From contig OY759511.1 of the NCBI GenBank assembly GCA_963662395.1, positions 930,001 through 994,000 on the forward strand: DNA of 64,000 bases. The letters are read 5' to 3'. The DNA comes from JAPOXR01 sp963662395. Its GTDB lineage: Bacteria > Pseudomonadota > Alphaproteobacteria > Rhodobacterales > Rhodobacteraceae. Position 1 is the first letter of the stretch. Every line of letters starts with the position of its first letter. Shown here piece after piece: positions 37,116 to 46,271 of the stretch. The notes beneath the pieces were generated by a model that saw only the letters and a program-made list of their open reading frames with translations, did no database searches and was not told the DNA's origin. The translations under genes and the position numbers were made by a program.

Positions 37116-37808
37116 AGAACACGGTCTCCGCCTTCTCAATCCCGTTCTTAGCCTTCAGATTGAACCAACACCTGAAAACAAACCCGGTGGAGGAAAAGGC
37201 CGACAAAATATCGTTCATGACCGTCTCGATAAGCAGAAGGAAAAGCTCTGCGTCCAAGCGCGGGCCCATTATGCCTCCCGCGCAGACATGGTGACGTTCG
37301 GTGGAAAGGTGGGGCTGGCTGTACGCATGTTTTCCGACTCTCTGGCTCCAAGCCACACACCGAAAGACCTCTTTGCTCCGATGCATGGTTGCCGTTTTGT
37401 AGCTCCGCTTCACAAGGGCTACCTAGTCGAAGCCGATCTCAGCCTATTCGGGAAGATTGTTCCAGAGATCCGAAATCCTCGCAGCTACGCTGTTCAGGCC
37501 GATATATCGCGTGTCTCCAGCGTAGAGGTATTCGACGATGGCGCACGCATGTGCGGTCGCTCTATCTTTGACCTTTGGGAGGCGGCGCCAGAGAACGAAG
37601 GCGGGCGGCTCTTTGTTATCTGGCTGATGCCATTTCGCGATCGCCAGGCTCGAGAGGCGCTTCTGTTGGCGATTGCAAAACAGAGTGGTGACCACACCCT
37701 GCTGCCGGTGTTGTCCAGAAAGTTCCTGTCTGAGCGCGGTGACGGCACGACAAGAGAGACGCCCCCAGCCGCAATAGCTCGGAAATCCGGTATTGCGCGC
37801 GCTATGAG

Positions 37809-37821
37809 CTCGACTTTGCAC
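37809..37821 (+). repeat. left terminal inverted repeat of the IS
   Basis: CTCGACTTTGCAC, the exact reverse complement of the right end at 40343-40355. ATGAG lies just outside at both ends. Confidence 0.88.
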
Positions 37822-37828
37822 ATTTTCC

Positions 37829-38116
37829 TCACGTCCAGGTCCAGAAGATTTCCGTAGTGGCGATCTGATCGAGTGCTTCGTCAAGCGGCAGCACAATGCC
37901 GCCCATGTCGCCGACATCCTTCCACCTTTCCTGCCATGACCAGTACAGGATCCGCATCCGGTCGCCCGGTCCCTCCGGCTTCAGCCGGGCGACCGGTGCC
38001 CCGGTTTCGGTCATGGCAAGGTTGTAGCCGCCCCGGCTCTTGCGAACACTCACACCGCCGCCATTTTCCCGATTGAAGGCTTCCATGCGCTGCACGATGG
38101 GATCGATATCGGTCAT
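37829..38116 (-). CDS. unknown small protein inside the IS
   Basis: A 95-residue protein encoded in the opposite direction to the transposase, filling the left end of the element up to seven bases from the terminal repeat. It reads TDIDPIVQRMEAFNRENGGG, SVRKSRGGYNLAMTETGAPV, YWSWQERWKDVGDMG and LPLDEALDQIATTEIFW. Its coding quality and the conserved-looking aromatic segments suggest a real gene, but I do not recognise a family. The ATG is at 38114-38116 with GGAG upstream. It is a passenger of the element, perhaps regulating transposition or serving the host. Confidence 0.55.
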   Translation of the reverse strand: MTDIDPIVQRMEAFNRENGGGVSVRKSRGGYNLAMTETGAPVARLKPEGPGDRMRILYWSWQERWKDVGDMGGIVLPLDEALDQIATTEIFWTWT

Positions 38117-38298
38117 GGGGCAGTGTCTCCTGGATACGATGTGTTCCATTCCCTGCCTGCCGGCGCAAGCCCGGCATCCCTCGATGCATTGACTCGATAG
38201 ATGCCGGATTCCATGGATCGGGCTCTCGTGAGAGGAGAGACCGCACGGGATATTTCGGATCGAAGGCAACACCCGGCCTGTGCCAGGCGCTGATTGCC

Positions 38299-38919
38299 AT
38301 GATGCCGCCGCACAGTACCTATATCGAGAGCCATCTTGGCGGCGGGGCGATCATGAAACGCAAGCCGCCGGCGATGCGCAATATCGGCATCGATCTCGAC
38401 GAAGGGGCACTGGCGGGTTTCGGCTGCGACTACCCGGTCGAACGGGTGCATGGCTGCGCCCATGATTTCCTCTCTTCCTTCCCCTTCCAGGGCACCGAGC
38501 TGGTCCATGCCGATCCCCCCTGCCTGCGGGCCACCCGCCGCTCGGCCCGCCGCTACCGCTTCGAGATGACCGAGGCCGAACATGCCCGGCTGCTGGCGCT
38601 GCTCCGGGCCCTGCCCTGCCAGGTGATGGTGTCGGGTCATCCCTCGGTGCTCCATGATGAGCATTTGGCCGGCTGGCGCCGGCTGCAGGTGCAGGTCATG
38701 ACCCATGGCGTGGTCCGCACCGAGGCGGTGTGGTTCAACTTCGAACTGGACCGGGTGCACTGGGCAAGCGCAGCGGGCATGAACTTCACCGACCGCCAGC
38801 GCATCAAGCGCAAGGCCGAGAACTGGGGCCGGCGCTACGGCGAGATGCCGCCGGGCGAGCGGCTGGCGGTGCTGGCCGCCATCATGGCTGCCGAGGCCGA
38901 AGAGGCGGCGCCGTCATGA
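38299..38919 (+). pseudogene. D12-class adenine methyltransferase-like passenger, probably inactive
   Basis: From the ATG at 38299 the protein reads MMPPHSTYIESHLGGGAIMK, NIGIDLDEGALAGFG and HADPPCLRATRRSARRY, the pattern of small D12-class adenine methylases. Two things are wrong. Similarity extends upstream in frame to 38251 (YFGSKATPGLCQALIA) but there is no start codon for it, so the N-terminus is cut or frameshifted. And the DPPY motif is DPPC, losing the aromatic residue that holds the flipped adenine; nearby SGYP is SGHP. It overlaps the transposase ATG by four bases. Host-DNA methylation by this copy is unlikely. Confidence 0.6.
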
Positions 38920-40340
38920 CCGGCGATCCGGTCCCGGATCTCCTGCGCATCCAGCTTGCACTGTTCCGGGGCGCATTCACCGCCCCGACATGGCGCCTGG
39001 TGCTGGTTCTGGTCACCGGAGCCCTGCTGGCACCCGGAAAGCGGACCGTGTCCGCCTGCCTGCGGATCACCGGAAGGGCGATGAACAGCAATTGCGCCTC
39101 CTATCACCAGGTGTTGAACCGGGCCCGCTGGAAGCCGGGCGAGCTGGCGGGGCGGCTGACCCGCCAGCTGGTGGCAACACTGGTCGAAACCGGGGAGCCG
39201 GTCATCATCGGCGTCGATGACACCATGGAGCGGCGCTGGGGCTCACGCATCAGCGCCCGCGGCATCTACCGTGACCCGGTGCGCTCCAGCCACGGTCATT
39301 TCGTCAAGACCAGCGGGCTGCGCTGGCTCAGCTTCATGTTGCTGACGCCGCTGCCCTGGTTGCCGGGAATCAAGGCGTTGCCGATCATGACCCTGCTGGC
39401 CCCTTCGGCGCGATGGGCCAGACAGAAGGGACGGCGCCACAAGCCGCTCACCGAGCGGGCGCGCCAGGGCATGCTGGTGATACTGCGCTGGCTGCCGGGC
39501 CGATCGGTCATCTTCGTCGGCGACAGCAGTTTCGGCACCCACGAACTCGCAGACGCCATCGGCCGGCGCGCCTGCCTCATCAGCCGGCTCAGGCTCGATG
39601 CCAACCTGTTCGAGGCGCCGGAGCAGCGCCGGCCGGGCCAGATGGGCCGGCCCAGGCAGAAGGGAAGGCAACTGCCCAAGCTCGGGACATATCTTGCTGA
39701 CGGCTCCGCAAGCTGGACGCCGGTCTTGCTTTCGCGCTGGTATGGAGGCCTGAAGGACAAGACGCTGGAGATCCTCTCCGGGAAGGCGCTCTGGTATCGC
39801 GCCGGCGCCGGCGCCAAGCCCATTCGCTGGGTGCTGGTGCGGGACCCGGAGGGCGTCAGGGACCCCCAGGCCTTCTTCAGTACCGATCCTGACATGGATC
39901 CGGCGCGGATCATCGCCATCTTCGTGCGGCGCCGGCAGATCGAGACCACCTTCCAGGAAGCCCGGGCCCATCTCGGGGTGGAGACCCAGCGACAATGGTC
40001 CGATGCCGCGATCGAGCGCACCACCCCGGTGCTGCTTGGACTCTACAGCCTGGTCTGCCTGTGGGCCACCGATCTTCTGGCCCGGGAGCCGCATTCCAAT
40101 GCCGCCGCCTGGTGGCGCAAATCCGCCTTCACCTTCTCCGATGCCATCGCCGCCGTGCGGTGCCAATTGTGGCTGGATGGACGATTCCAACGCTCCCCGC
40201 CAGACCGGGAGTGGCACAAAACCCGGCCGCCCGATCCTGTCGATCATGCCGGGAGCGAGGCAGCAGCCAGATACGGCAGGCTCAAAGTGCCTCCGGAGAG
40301 GGTCAGGCGCATGGTTGAAACGCTGTGCCACGCGGCATAA
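38916..40340 (+). CDS. DDE transposase of the ietS-inserted IS (DDE_5, IS4/IS701-like)
   Basis: A 474-residue transposase. The acidic triad can be read as Asp in VIIGVDDTMERRWG, Asp in SVIFVGDSSFGTHEL and Glu in RRRQIETTFQEARAHLGVET, the order expected of a DDE enzyme with a DDE_5 fold. Its ATG at 38916-38918 overlaps the methylase stop (ATGA), so it is coupled to it. It ends three bases before the right terminal repeat. No frameshift or stop is visible, so the element may still move. Confidence 0.85.
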   Translation: MTGDPVPDLLRIQLALFRGAFTAPTWRLVLVLVTGALLAPGKRTVSACLRITGRAMNSNCASYHQVLNRARWKPGELAGRLTRQLVATLVETGEPVIIGVDDTMERRWGSRISARGIYRDPVRSSHGHFVKTSGLRWLSFMLLTPLPWLPGIKALPIMTLLAPSARWARQKGRRHKPLTERARQGMLVILRWLPGRSVIFVGDSSFGTHELADAIGRRACLISRLRLDANLFEAPEQRRPGQMGRPRQKGRQLPKLGTYLADGSASWTPVLLSRWYGGLKDKTLEILSGKALWYRAGAGAKPIRWVLVRDPEGVRDPQAFFSTDPDMDPARIIAIFVRRRQIETTFQEARAHLGVETQRQWSDAAIERTTPVLLGLYSLVCLWATDLLAREPHSNAAAWWRKSAFTFSDAIAAVRCQLWLDGRFQRSPPDREWHKTRPPDPVDHAGSEAAARYGRLKVPPERVRRMVETLCHAA

Positions 40341-40342
40341 TC

Positions 40343-40355
40343 GTGCAAAGTCGAG
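40343..40355 (+). repeat. right terminal inverted repeat of the IS
   Basis: GTGCAAAGTCGAG, the exact reverse complement of the left end, followed directly by the ATGAG target duplication at 40356-40360. Confidence 0.88.
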
Positions 40356-40993
40356 ATGAGAAGCTACCGAAATACTGGAATTGGCTCTGCCACAGTTCGG
40401 GTACCGGACAGGGACAGATTGGCTGAGCTTGTCTCTTCCGGGACTGTAATGAGGATTGATCCTGTTCGGCAGCTTATGTCCACATCACCGGACGAGGGAC
40501 AAAGTCCAGCACCCCCGTTTCAGCTTCGAAATGCCCCGATTGTGGTTGTCGTTGACGGCGGCCTCCACGACTCCACATACCGGCCCACGGAAGCCTGGAG
40601 CGCCCAACCGCTAGTTTCGAACTACGACGCCGACGAGAGGCATGGCAACGCAGTGAGTTCCCTTGTTGTTCATGCACATGCGTGGAACAACAAGCACAAT
40701 CTCCCGGTCCTTGAATGTCGTGTCGGGTCGGTGCAGGCGATTCCTCGCCGCGACAGTCTGCACGTCTTCGATGTCCAGGAGTTTATGGACTACCTCGACA
40801 ACATCGCTCGGGAGCGCCGCGGAGGGCATGTATGGAACATGTCTGCTAACCAGACTGGCCCCGAACTGGATCATGTAGAGTCGAGGGGAGGCGCGCCGAG
40901 CGACAGACCGGGGGAGTAGCCGTTTCCGGCGGCTTTCGCCCGGTGCCGGTGCCTCGATCCCGGTCCTGGCCTGCGTTTCCTCACCCCGCTCAT

Positions 40994-41025
40994 CAAACCG
41001 GATTTGCGGGTCTCCCGCATCCGGC
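40994..41025 (-). ncRNA. group II intron domain V
   Basis: The minus strand here reads GCCGGATGCGGGAGACCCGC then AAATCCGGTTTG, a 32-base hairpin with the shape and sequence typical of group II intron domain V, including a GAGA-type loop and an internal bulge. It is the catalytic core of the ribozyme. Position and strand agree with the reverse transcriptase. Confidence 0.75.
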
Positions 41026-41049
41026 CGGCGGGCAGGATCATGCCTTCGC

Positions 41050-42450
41050 CCACGGAAGGCTTCCGGTTTTCGGCACCAGGCGAGTGAGGCCGCAGGCATT
41101 CCACGGCTTCTGGTTCGGAGGCCGCACATGCTTCCCGGTCCCGACCTCGTGCTCGTGACGGAGCCATTGCCTGCGCCGCCCGGTTCATGTGTTCGCAGGT
41201 GGCTCGCCAGGCCGGACCGACCTGGCCGGGATCGTGGTCCTTCGCCCATCCGGACAGCATCCGGTTCAGGCGTTCCACCATGTTCCCGGCCAGGTCAGTG
41301 CGTTCTTCCTGATCGTCATCCGACCGGCCTTGCGGCAGATGCCCTGAACGCTCGCCTTGCTCGGACGGGTGCCGATACATGACCCCTTTCCCCGGGCCCG
41401 GTAATTGCGTCCGATCCGGTATCCGAGGAACTCGAATGGCTCCTCGGGACATCGCAGGCATCGGGTCTTGTGCTCGTTGATCGGCAGTTTCAGCCTCTGC
41501 ATGACATTCCTGGCCGCCTGCAGCATGTCTGCCGCCGGGGATTTGCCCAGTATGCAGATGTCGTCAGCGTAGTTGACGATCTCCGGGTGAAAGCGTCGGG
41601 AATGGCCCCGCACCTTCCAGCCCAGCGAGGCGGCGCATGCAGATATTCGAGGCCGGCGGAGAGATCGGTGCACCTTGCGGTGTTCCTTTCCGCTGCCTGC
41701 GGGCACGGCTGGTGCGGCACCTGCCGCCCTTGCCGCCGTCTTCCTCTACCGGCGTCTCCGGCCACGCCTTGACGGGACCGGGCATGCGGCCATCGCTCGG
41801 CGGGCGGGCGATGCTCTTCACCGGTTCGGCATGCGGTATCTCGCCGAAACAGTCGGACAGGGCTGCCCACGACCTCGCCGTGCCCCGTGTTCAGGAGCTT
41901 GCGGATACGGCCCGCCGCATCTCTTGCACTCCGTCCCGGACGCCAGGCATGTTGCTCCGGCCCGGGCCGGCCTCGAATATCGGCTCAAGCACGAGCATGG
42001 CCGATATCCGTGCCACCCGGTCACGCATGCAGGGCATGCCCGATAGCCGGAGCCGGCCGGGCTGTCTCGATGGCATCATGCGCCGGCGCACCGGTCCCGG
42101 CACATGGGTCTCTTCCGAGGCTCCTTCGACGACTCCCCGAGCCATCGCTCCAGCCCCTGCTCCTCGATCATGGCAAAGGTCTCTGCGTCTGTCCCGGCAC
42201 CGCCGCCACCCCGGCGGGCCTTTTCCCGGGCTTCCACGAGGAGATCCATTCGCCAGACCTTGTCTGCGAGGGCATGAAAGCGGCAGTCGGCATCGACTTC
42301 GCTTGTCGCTCTGCAGCACGGTCCGGAGTTTCCGGACCCTGCATGACCCGGTCAGGCTCTTGCCAGTGGCCATGCCTTGCCTCCTTTCCGTGCCATTCCC
42401 GAAGTCGGGCCCCTTCCCTCGGCCGGCATTACCCGGCGTCTCCGGTAATG
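41050..42450 (-). pseudogene. group II intron reverse transcriptase/maturase, multiply frameshifted
   Basis: Pieces in three minus-strand frames together match a maturase: RKLRTVLQSDK near 42335, LVLEPIFEAGPG near 41985, GTPQGAPISPP near 41680, the active site VNYADDICILG near 41570, PINEHKTRC and FEFLGYRIGR near 41430, and RLNRMLSGWAKDHDPGQVG near 41230. The last is the maturase-specific X-domain region. The many frame changes between them show long decay, so no full-length reverse transcriptase is made. Ends are approximate. Confidence 0.68.
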
Positions 42451-43906
42451 CGGGCCTGCCTTCCACCCTGCCGGCCCGGCCTGACCCTCGCCGGGTGCCG
42501 GCCCGCCTGTGCCGGCCAGCCGGCAGGGCTTCCCGTGTTGCCACGTCTTCCATCCTTCATGCGTGCCAGCGCCACTGTCCCGGCGGGAGTGGTCCGGTGC
42601 ATCTGTCGCCTGCTTCCCGGACCACCATCGGCCTTCCCCATGACTTCGCCGGGTCGGCTCCCGCACATGATCCTTTCGAGGCCTGCTCGACGTTCACACG
42701 TCATCCGGCCCGCATGTTCGCCGAACTCTCGAGCGCAGTCCCTTGCCGGCAAGGTGCTTCAGCCTGCATCTGCCTCCGCAGGCCGCCCTGGCTCTGCCAA
42801 CCGAAAGCGACAATTGTCGGGTGGGTTTTGCACCCACGAGGAAGGCGCGCCTTTCCACGGCGCACGAAGTCGTCAGCGATCTGGGAGACGGCCTGAGGCG
42901 CCTAGCCCGAAAACATAACATCCTCCCTGTCATCTCCATTGGTAACGTCGGATATTGCAATTCCAATCGTCCGGACCCGCCAGCCGATTGTGAAGCCGCG
43001 ATCGTTGTTGGTGGCCGGGAGGCCAACGACGACGGCGACCCTGCACAAGCCTGTTCCGCTTGTCTATCCGGACCCGGACCGGACGGAATGCTGAAACCAG
43101 ACGTTTCCTGGTTCTCCAAACTCAGGATGTTGGGTGGCACCGAAGACACCGGAAGCAGTTACGCGACGCCACTTGTCTCATCCCTTGCCGCTCATACGTT
43201 TGATGCACTAAGAAGCCCGACACCGGACTTGGTAAAAGCCCTGCTCATCAATGCCACAGAGCTTGACGAGCATGACCCCGCCCTCGGATGGGGAACACCC
43301 TACCAAGGCCGTATGCCATGGCAATGTGAGCAAGGAAGCGTAACATTGGCTTGGCGTGCCCAATTGAATCCGGGCACTGCCTACTACTGGAATGATATTC
43401 CCATTCCGCCCGAACTCGTTCGCAATGAACGACTTTTTGGAAAGGCGCGGCTGACCGCCGTCTTGAATCCGCTTGTTTCACCTTTTGTCGGGGCAAACTA
43501 CTTCTCTTCGCGATTGGAAACGGCACTCCAGTATTTCGGAAGGCCAGATGCAGAGTGGAAATCGCTGTTAGGCACGATGAAGGAATCGACCATTCGCGAA
43601 AGCGAAGCTCGCAAGGAACTGAAAAAATGGAACCCTGTCCGGCGCCACTCTGCGGATTTCACAGGGCGTGGGCGTCAATTTGCAGGGAATCATTTCCGCC
43701 TCTACGCCCGTGTTTACACCCGGGATCTCTACCAGTTCGATTGGCACCACCAGAGCCAGGTCGGCCCTCTGGAAGTCGCCTTTGTCCTTACTCTCTGGAG
43801 TGGAGACCGGCGTCATTCAATTTACGATTCCATGGTTCAGTCTTTGGGCACATTCGTGGAGAGTGCTGTGCTCGAGCAGGAAATCGAACAGGAGCTTGAG
43901 CAATAG

Positions 43907-44489
43907 CAAAAGCAATGTTGACTCCGACGCGTGTGGGGCACCCGGCAAACGAGTGGTCGGGCATGAGATGGAAGTCATTTGAGACGAAAGGAGTTTGGGG
44001 ACCGCTATTCTCCGCCAGCCACGCATCATCTATCGTGAGGCCGAGCACCAAGTTCCGACAACGATGTTTGTAGGCAGGGAAGGACATAGAGCTCCGAAGG
44101 CCAGCAATCCTCGAAGGGTCGAGTGACGAAAGCATCACTTGATCATCAAACGAACACAATTCGAACCTGGATGTTGGTCGTTCATGGCCACACGCTATCG
44201 GCTACTGCGCCTTGAATCCGAAATTGACTTGCCAATACCCAATTCGTGTTTGTGCTGATCTTGCGCAACCAGACATCCCCACCCTGTCTTCCGGGGCGCC
44301 CGGCATTGCTGCTCCGGACCGGAGATCGCTGCCGAATTGACCGGGTCCGTGCCGCTCCCGGGCCTCCCGGCAAGCATCGGGCCAGCCCTTTCCGGCATCG
44401 GCTTTGCCGACCCTGGAAGGATTGTCGTTGATTACCTCCCGCTGTGTCAGTTATCTTGTCACTCTCAACAACTTGTATGAGACAGACAT
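43907..44489. other. stretch between ietS and nrdR without a supported gene
   Basis: A minus-strand frame at 43788-44159 (123 residues, overlapping the end of ietS) has no recognised family and I do not call it. The right edge of the island lies somewhere here. The nrdR promoter should be in the last 100 bases, where TTGTCACTC and TTGTATGAG occur. Confidence 0.35.
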
Positions 44490-44957
44490 ATGCGTTGCCC
44501 TTTTTGTGGAAGCACTGATACCCAGGTCAAGGATTCACGCCCGGCCGAGGATCATGCAGCCATCCGCCGGAGACGGCTGTGTACGTCCTGCTCAGGCAGG
44601 TTCACCAGCTACGAGCGGGTGCAACTTCGAGATCTCGTGGTCAGGAAATCCACCGGCAGGCGCGAGGATTTCGACCGGGACAAGCTCGAACGTTCCGTAA
44701 AGATCGCCTTGCGCAAGCGGCCGATCGAAGCCGAACGCGTAACAAGAATGATCTCGGGGATCGTCAGGCGGCTCGAAACCATGAGCGAATCGGATATTCC
44801 GTCAGCCAGGATCGGCGAGATCGTCATGGAGGCGCTGGCACGGATCGACACCGTTGCCTTTGTCCGGTTTGCCAGTGTCTACAAGAATTTCCAGGAAGCG
44901 GACGATTTCGAATCCTTCGTCATGCAGCTGAGACCGCAGGAAGACGATACCGGCTAG
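44490..44957 (+). CDS. nrdR: transcriptional repressor NrdR
   Basis: ATP/dATP-sensing zinc-ribbon repressor of ribonucleotide reductase genes, 155 residues. The zinc ribbon is MRCPFCGSTDTQVKDSRP and RLCTSCSGRFTSYERVQ (four cysteines); the ATP-cone follows (VVRKSTGRREDFDRDKLERS, ALRKRPIEAERV). It is the first gene of the nrdR-rib-nusB run. In many alphaproteobacteria glyA lies upstream; here the mobile island does. Confidence 0.95.
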   Translation: MRCPFCGSTDTQVKDSRPAEDHAAIRRRRLCTSCSGRFTSYERVQLRDLVVRKSTGRREDFDRDKLERSVKIALRKRPIEAERVTRMISGIVRRLETMSESDIPSARIGEIVMEALARIDTVAFVRFASVYKNFQEADDFESFVMQLRPQEDDTG

Positions 44958-44960
44958 CCA

Positions 44961-46082
44961 ATGTCCGGAGAGCGGCAAGACCGGCGGTGGATGCAGCTCG
45001 CCCTGGCCCACGGGCAGCGGGGATTGGGCAGGACATGGCCAAATCCTTCGGTGGCTTGCCTGGTTGTCGACAATCACCGATTGCTTTCCCGGGGCCGCAC
45101 CGGCAATGGCGGTCGGCCGCACGCCGAGGCCGTTGCCCTCGCCGGTGCCGGGGCCGCTGCTGACGGCAGCACCGCATATGTCACGCTTGAGCCCTGCTCC
45201 CATACGGGACAGACACCGCCATGCACCGATGCGCTGGTTGCGGCCGGCATCGGCAGGGTGGTGGTGGCGGTGGCCGATCCCGACCACCGGGTATCGGGTG
45301 CGGGACTGGAGCGCCTCAGGAGCTCCGGTGTCCGGGTGACCATCGGCTGCGAATCCGAAACGTCGATCCGGTCGCATCTGGGTTTTTTCCTGGCCAGGAC
45401 CGTCGGGAGGCCCGCGGTCACGGTAAAGCTTGCCAGTTCGATCGACGGCCGGGTCGCCACGCAGACCGGCGACAGCAGGTGGATATCCGGCGAACAATCA
45501 AGGCGCATGGTTCATGTCATGCGGGCGAGCCATGATGCTGTCATGGTCGGCAGCGGCACCGCCCGCTCCGACAACCCCAATCTCCTGCCGCGGCATGCCG
45601 GGGTCGGACACATGCCGGTCAGGATCGTCATTGACACCGACCTGTCCACGCCAGCCGATTGCGAACTTGGCCGGACGGCCCGAACCGGCCCGGTATGGAT
45701 TTGCCACGGGGCCGGTGCCGCCGACGAAAACCGCCGCCGCTGGCGGGCTCTCGGTGCCGAGTTGATCGAATGCAGGAATTCGCCGGCCGGCCTTGATCTC
45801 GCCCAGGCCATGTCACGACTGGCCGACAGGGGCCTGACCCGCATCCTTTGTGAAGGCGGCCCGGAACTGGCGACATCGCTGGTCCGTGACGGCCTGGTGG
45901 ACTGCCTGGTCGGCTTCTCGGCCGGCATGCTGATCGGCGAAGATGGCAGGGCGATGCTTGGCTTCCTCGGCGTTGCCGAGGTCCGTGACGGGCCGGAATT
46001 TCCTCTGAACCAACTGCGGGAGATCGGCGGCGACACGCTCGCCATATGGGCCAGGCCCATCCATTCCTACGATTTTGCCTGA
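44961..46082 (+). CDS. ribD: bifunctional riboflavin biosynthesis deaminase/reductase RibD
   Basis: Two-domain enzyme of 373 residues for steps 2 and 3 of riboflavin synthesis: deamination of the pyrimidine and reduction of the ribosyl side chain. The zinc deaminase domain has PHAEAVAL and PCSHTGQTPPC. The reductase domain starts near VTVKLASSIDGRVA and contains WISGEQSRRMVHVMRASHDA and MVGSGTARSDNP. It starts three bases after nrdR. A hairpin ACCGGC-AATC-GCCGGT overlaps its stop (46082-46097). The next gene, ribE, is 190 bases away. Confidence 0.94.
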   Translation: MSGERQDRRWMQLALAHGQRGLGRTWPNPSVACLVVDNHRLLSRGRTGNGGRPHAEAVALAGAGAAADGSTAYVTLEPCSHTGQTPPCTDALVAAGIGRVVVAVADPDHRVSGAGLERLRSSGVRVTIGCESETSIRSHLGFFLARTVGRPAVTVKLASSIDGRVATQTGDSRWISGEQSRRMVHVMRASHDAVMVGSGTARSDNPNLLPRHAGVGHMPVRIVIDTDLSTPADCELGRTARTGPVWICHGAGAADENRRRWRALGAELIECRNSPAGLDLAQAMSRLADRGLTRILCEGGPELATSLVRDGLVDCLVGFSAGMLIGEDGRAMLGFLGVAEVRDGPEFPLNQLREIGGDTLAIWARPIHSYDFA

Positions 46083-46271
46083 CCGGCAATCGCCGGTGGC
46101 GGGAAGACGGGATCCCTGCCCTGCCGCCGCAATTCCGGACATTCGTCTCCATCCTGGCCGCGCTGTATCTGTCGGCCCGCCGACCCGGAGATCCTGCCTG
46201 GCGGCATGGCTATTGTTGTCTTCCAGACAGGGTAGTAATCAGACGCGCGACAACAGCGCAGGACCAACCTG

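Larger units (their letters stand above)
37809..40355 (+). mobile_element. 2.55-kb insertion sequence with passenger genes, inserted in ietS
   Basis: The ends are 13-bp perfect inverted repeats CTCGACTTTGCAC (37809-37821) and GTGCAAAGTCGAG (40343-40355), flanked by a 5-bp target duplication ATGAG (37804-37808 and 40356-40360). Inside are a DDE transposase, a DNA methyltransferase-like gene overlapping its start and an unknown small gene on the other strand. Clean ends, target duplication and an intact transposase indicate a fairly recent insertion. The family is not assigned; the transposase is of the DDE_5 (IS4/IS701-like) sort. Confidence 0.9.
40874..42837 (-). mobile_element. group II intron in antisense orientation inside ietS
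   Basis: The minus strand carries the parts of a group II intron: a 5' end GTGGGTGCAAAACCCACC starting at 42837, a reverse transcriptase/maturase frame, domain V at about 40994-41025 and a 3' end near 40874. Because it is on the opposite strand to ietS, it cannot splice out of the ietS mRNA. It thus acts as a plain disruption. The reverse transcriptase is frameshifted in several places, so the intron is old or dead. Boundaries are good to a few bases only. Confidence 0.75.
37108..43906 (+). pseudogene. ietS: subtilisin-like (S8) protease of IetAS type, interrupted by an IS and a group II intron
   Basis: The gene is in three exon-like pieces: 37108-37808, 40361-40873 and 42838-43906. Joined, they make exactly 761 codons (760 residues). 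Catalytic residues are all present: Asp 299 in IVVVVDGGLHDS, His 328 in DERHGNAVSSLVVHA and Ser 512 in GSSYATPLVSSLAA, plus the oxyanion Asn region PVISIGNVG. The first join is exact: the IS and one copy of its ATGAG duplication come out and the frame is kept. The second join, across the antisense intron, has an uncertainty of one or two bases, but the placement used keeps frame. As it stands, no full protease can be made. Confidence 0.8.

Noticed and set aside
43788..44159. 123-codon minus-strand frame overlapping the end of ietS
   Set aside because: No family recognised, overlaps the end of a better supported gene, and no clear ribosome-binding site.
46083..46271. FMN riboswitch before ribE
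   Set aside because: The gap has no RFN-like conserved segments; only a short hairpin at the ribD stop.
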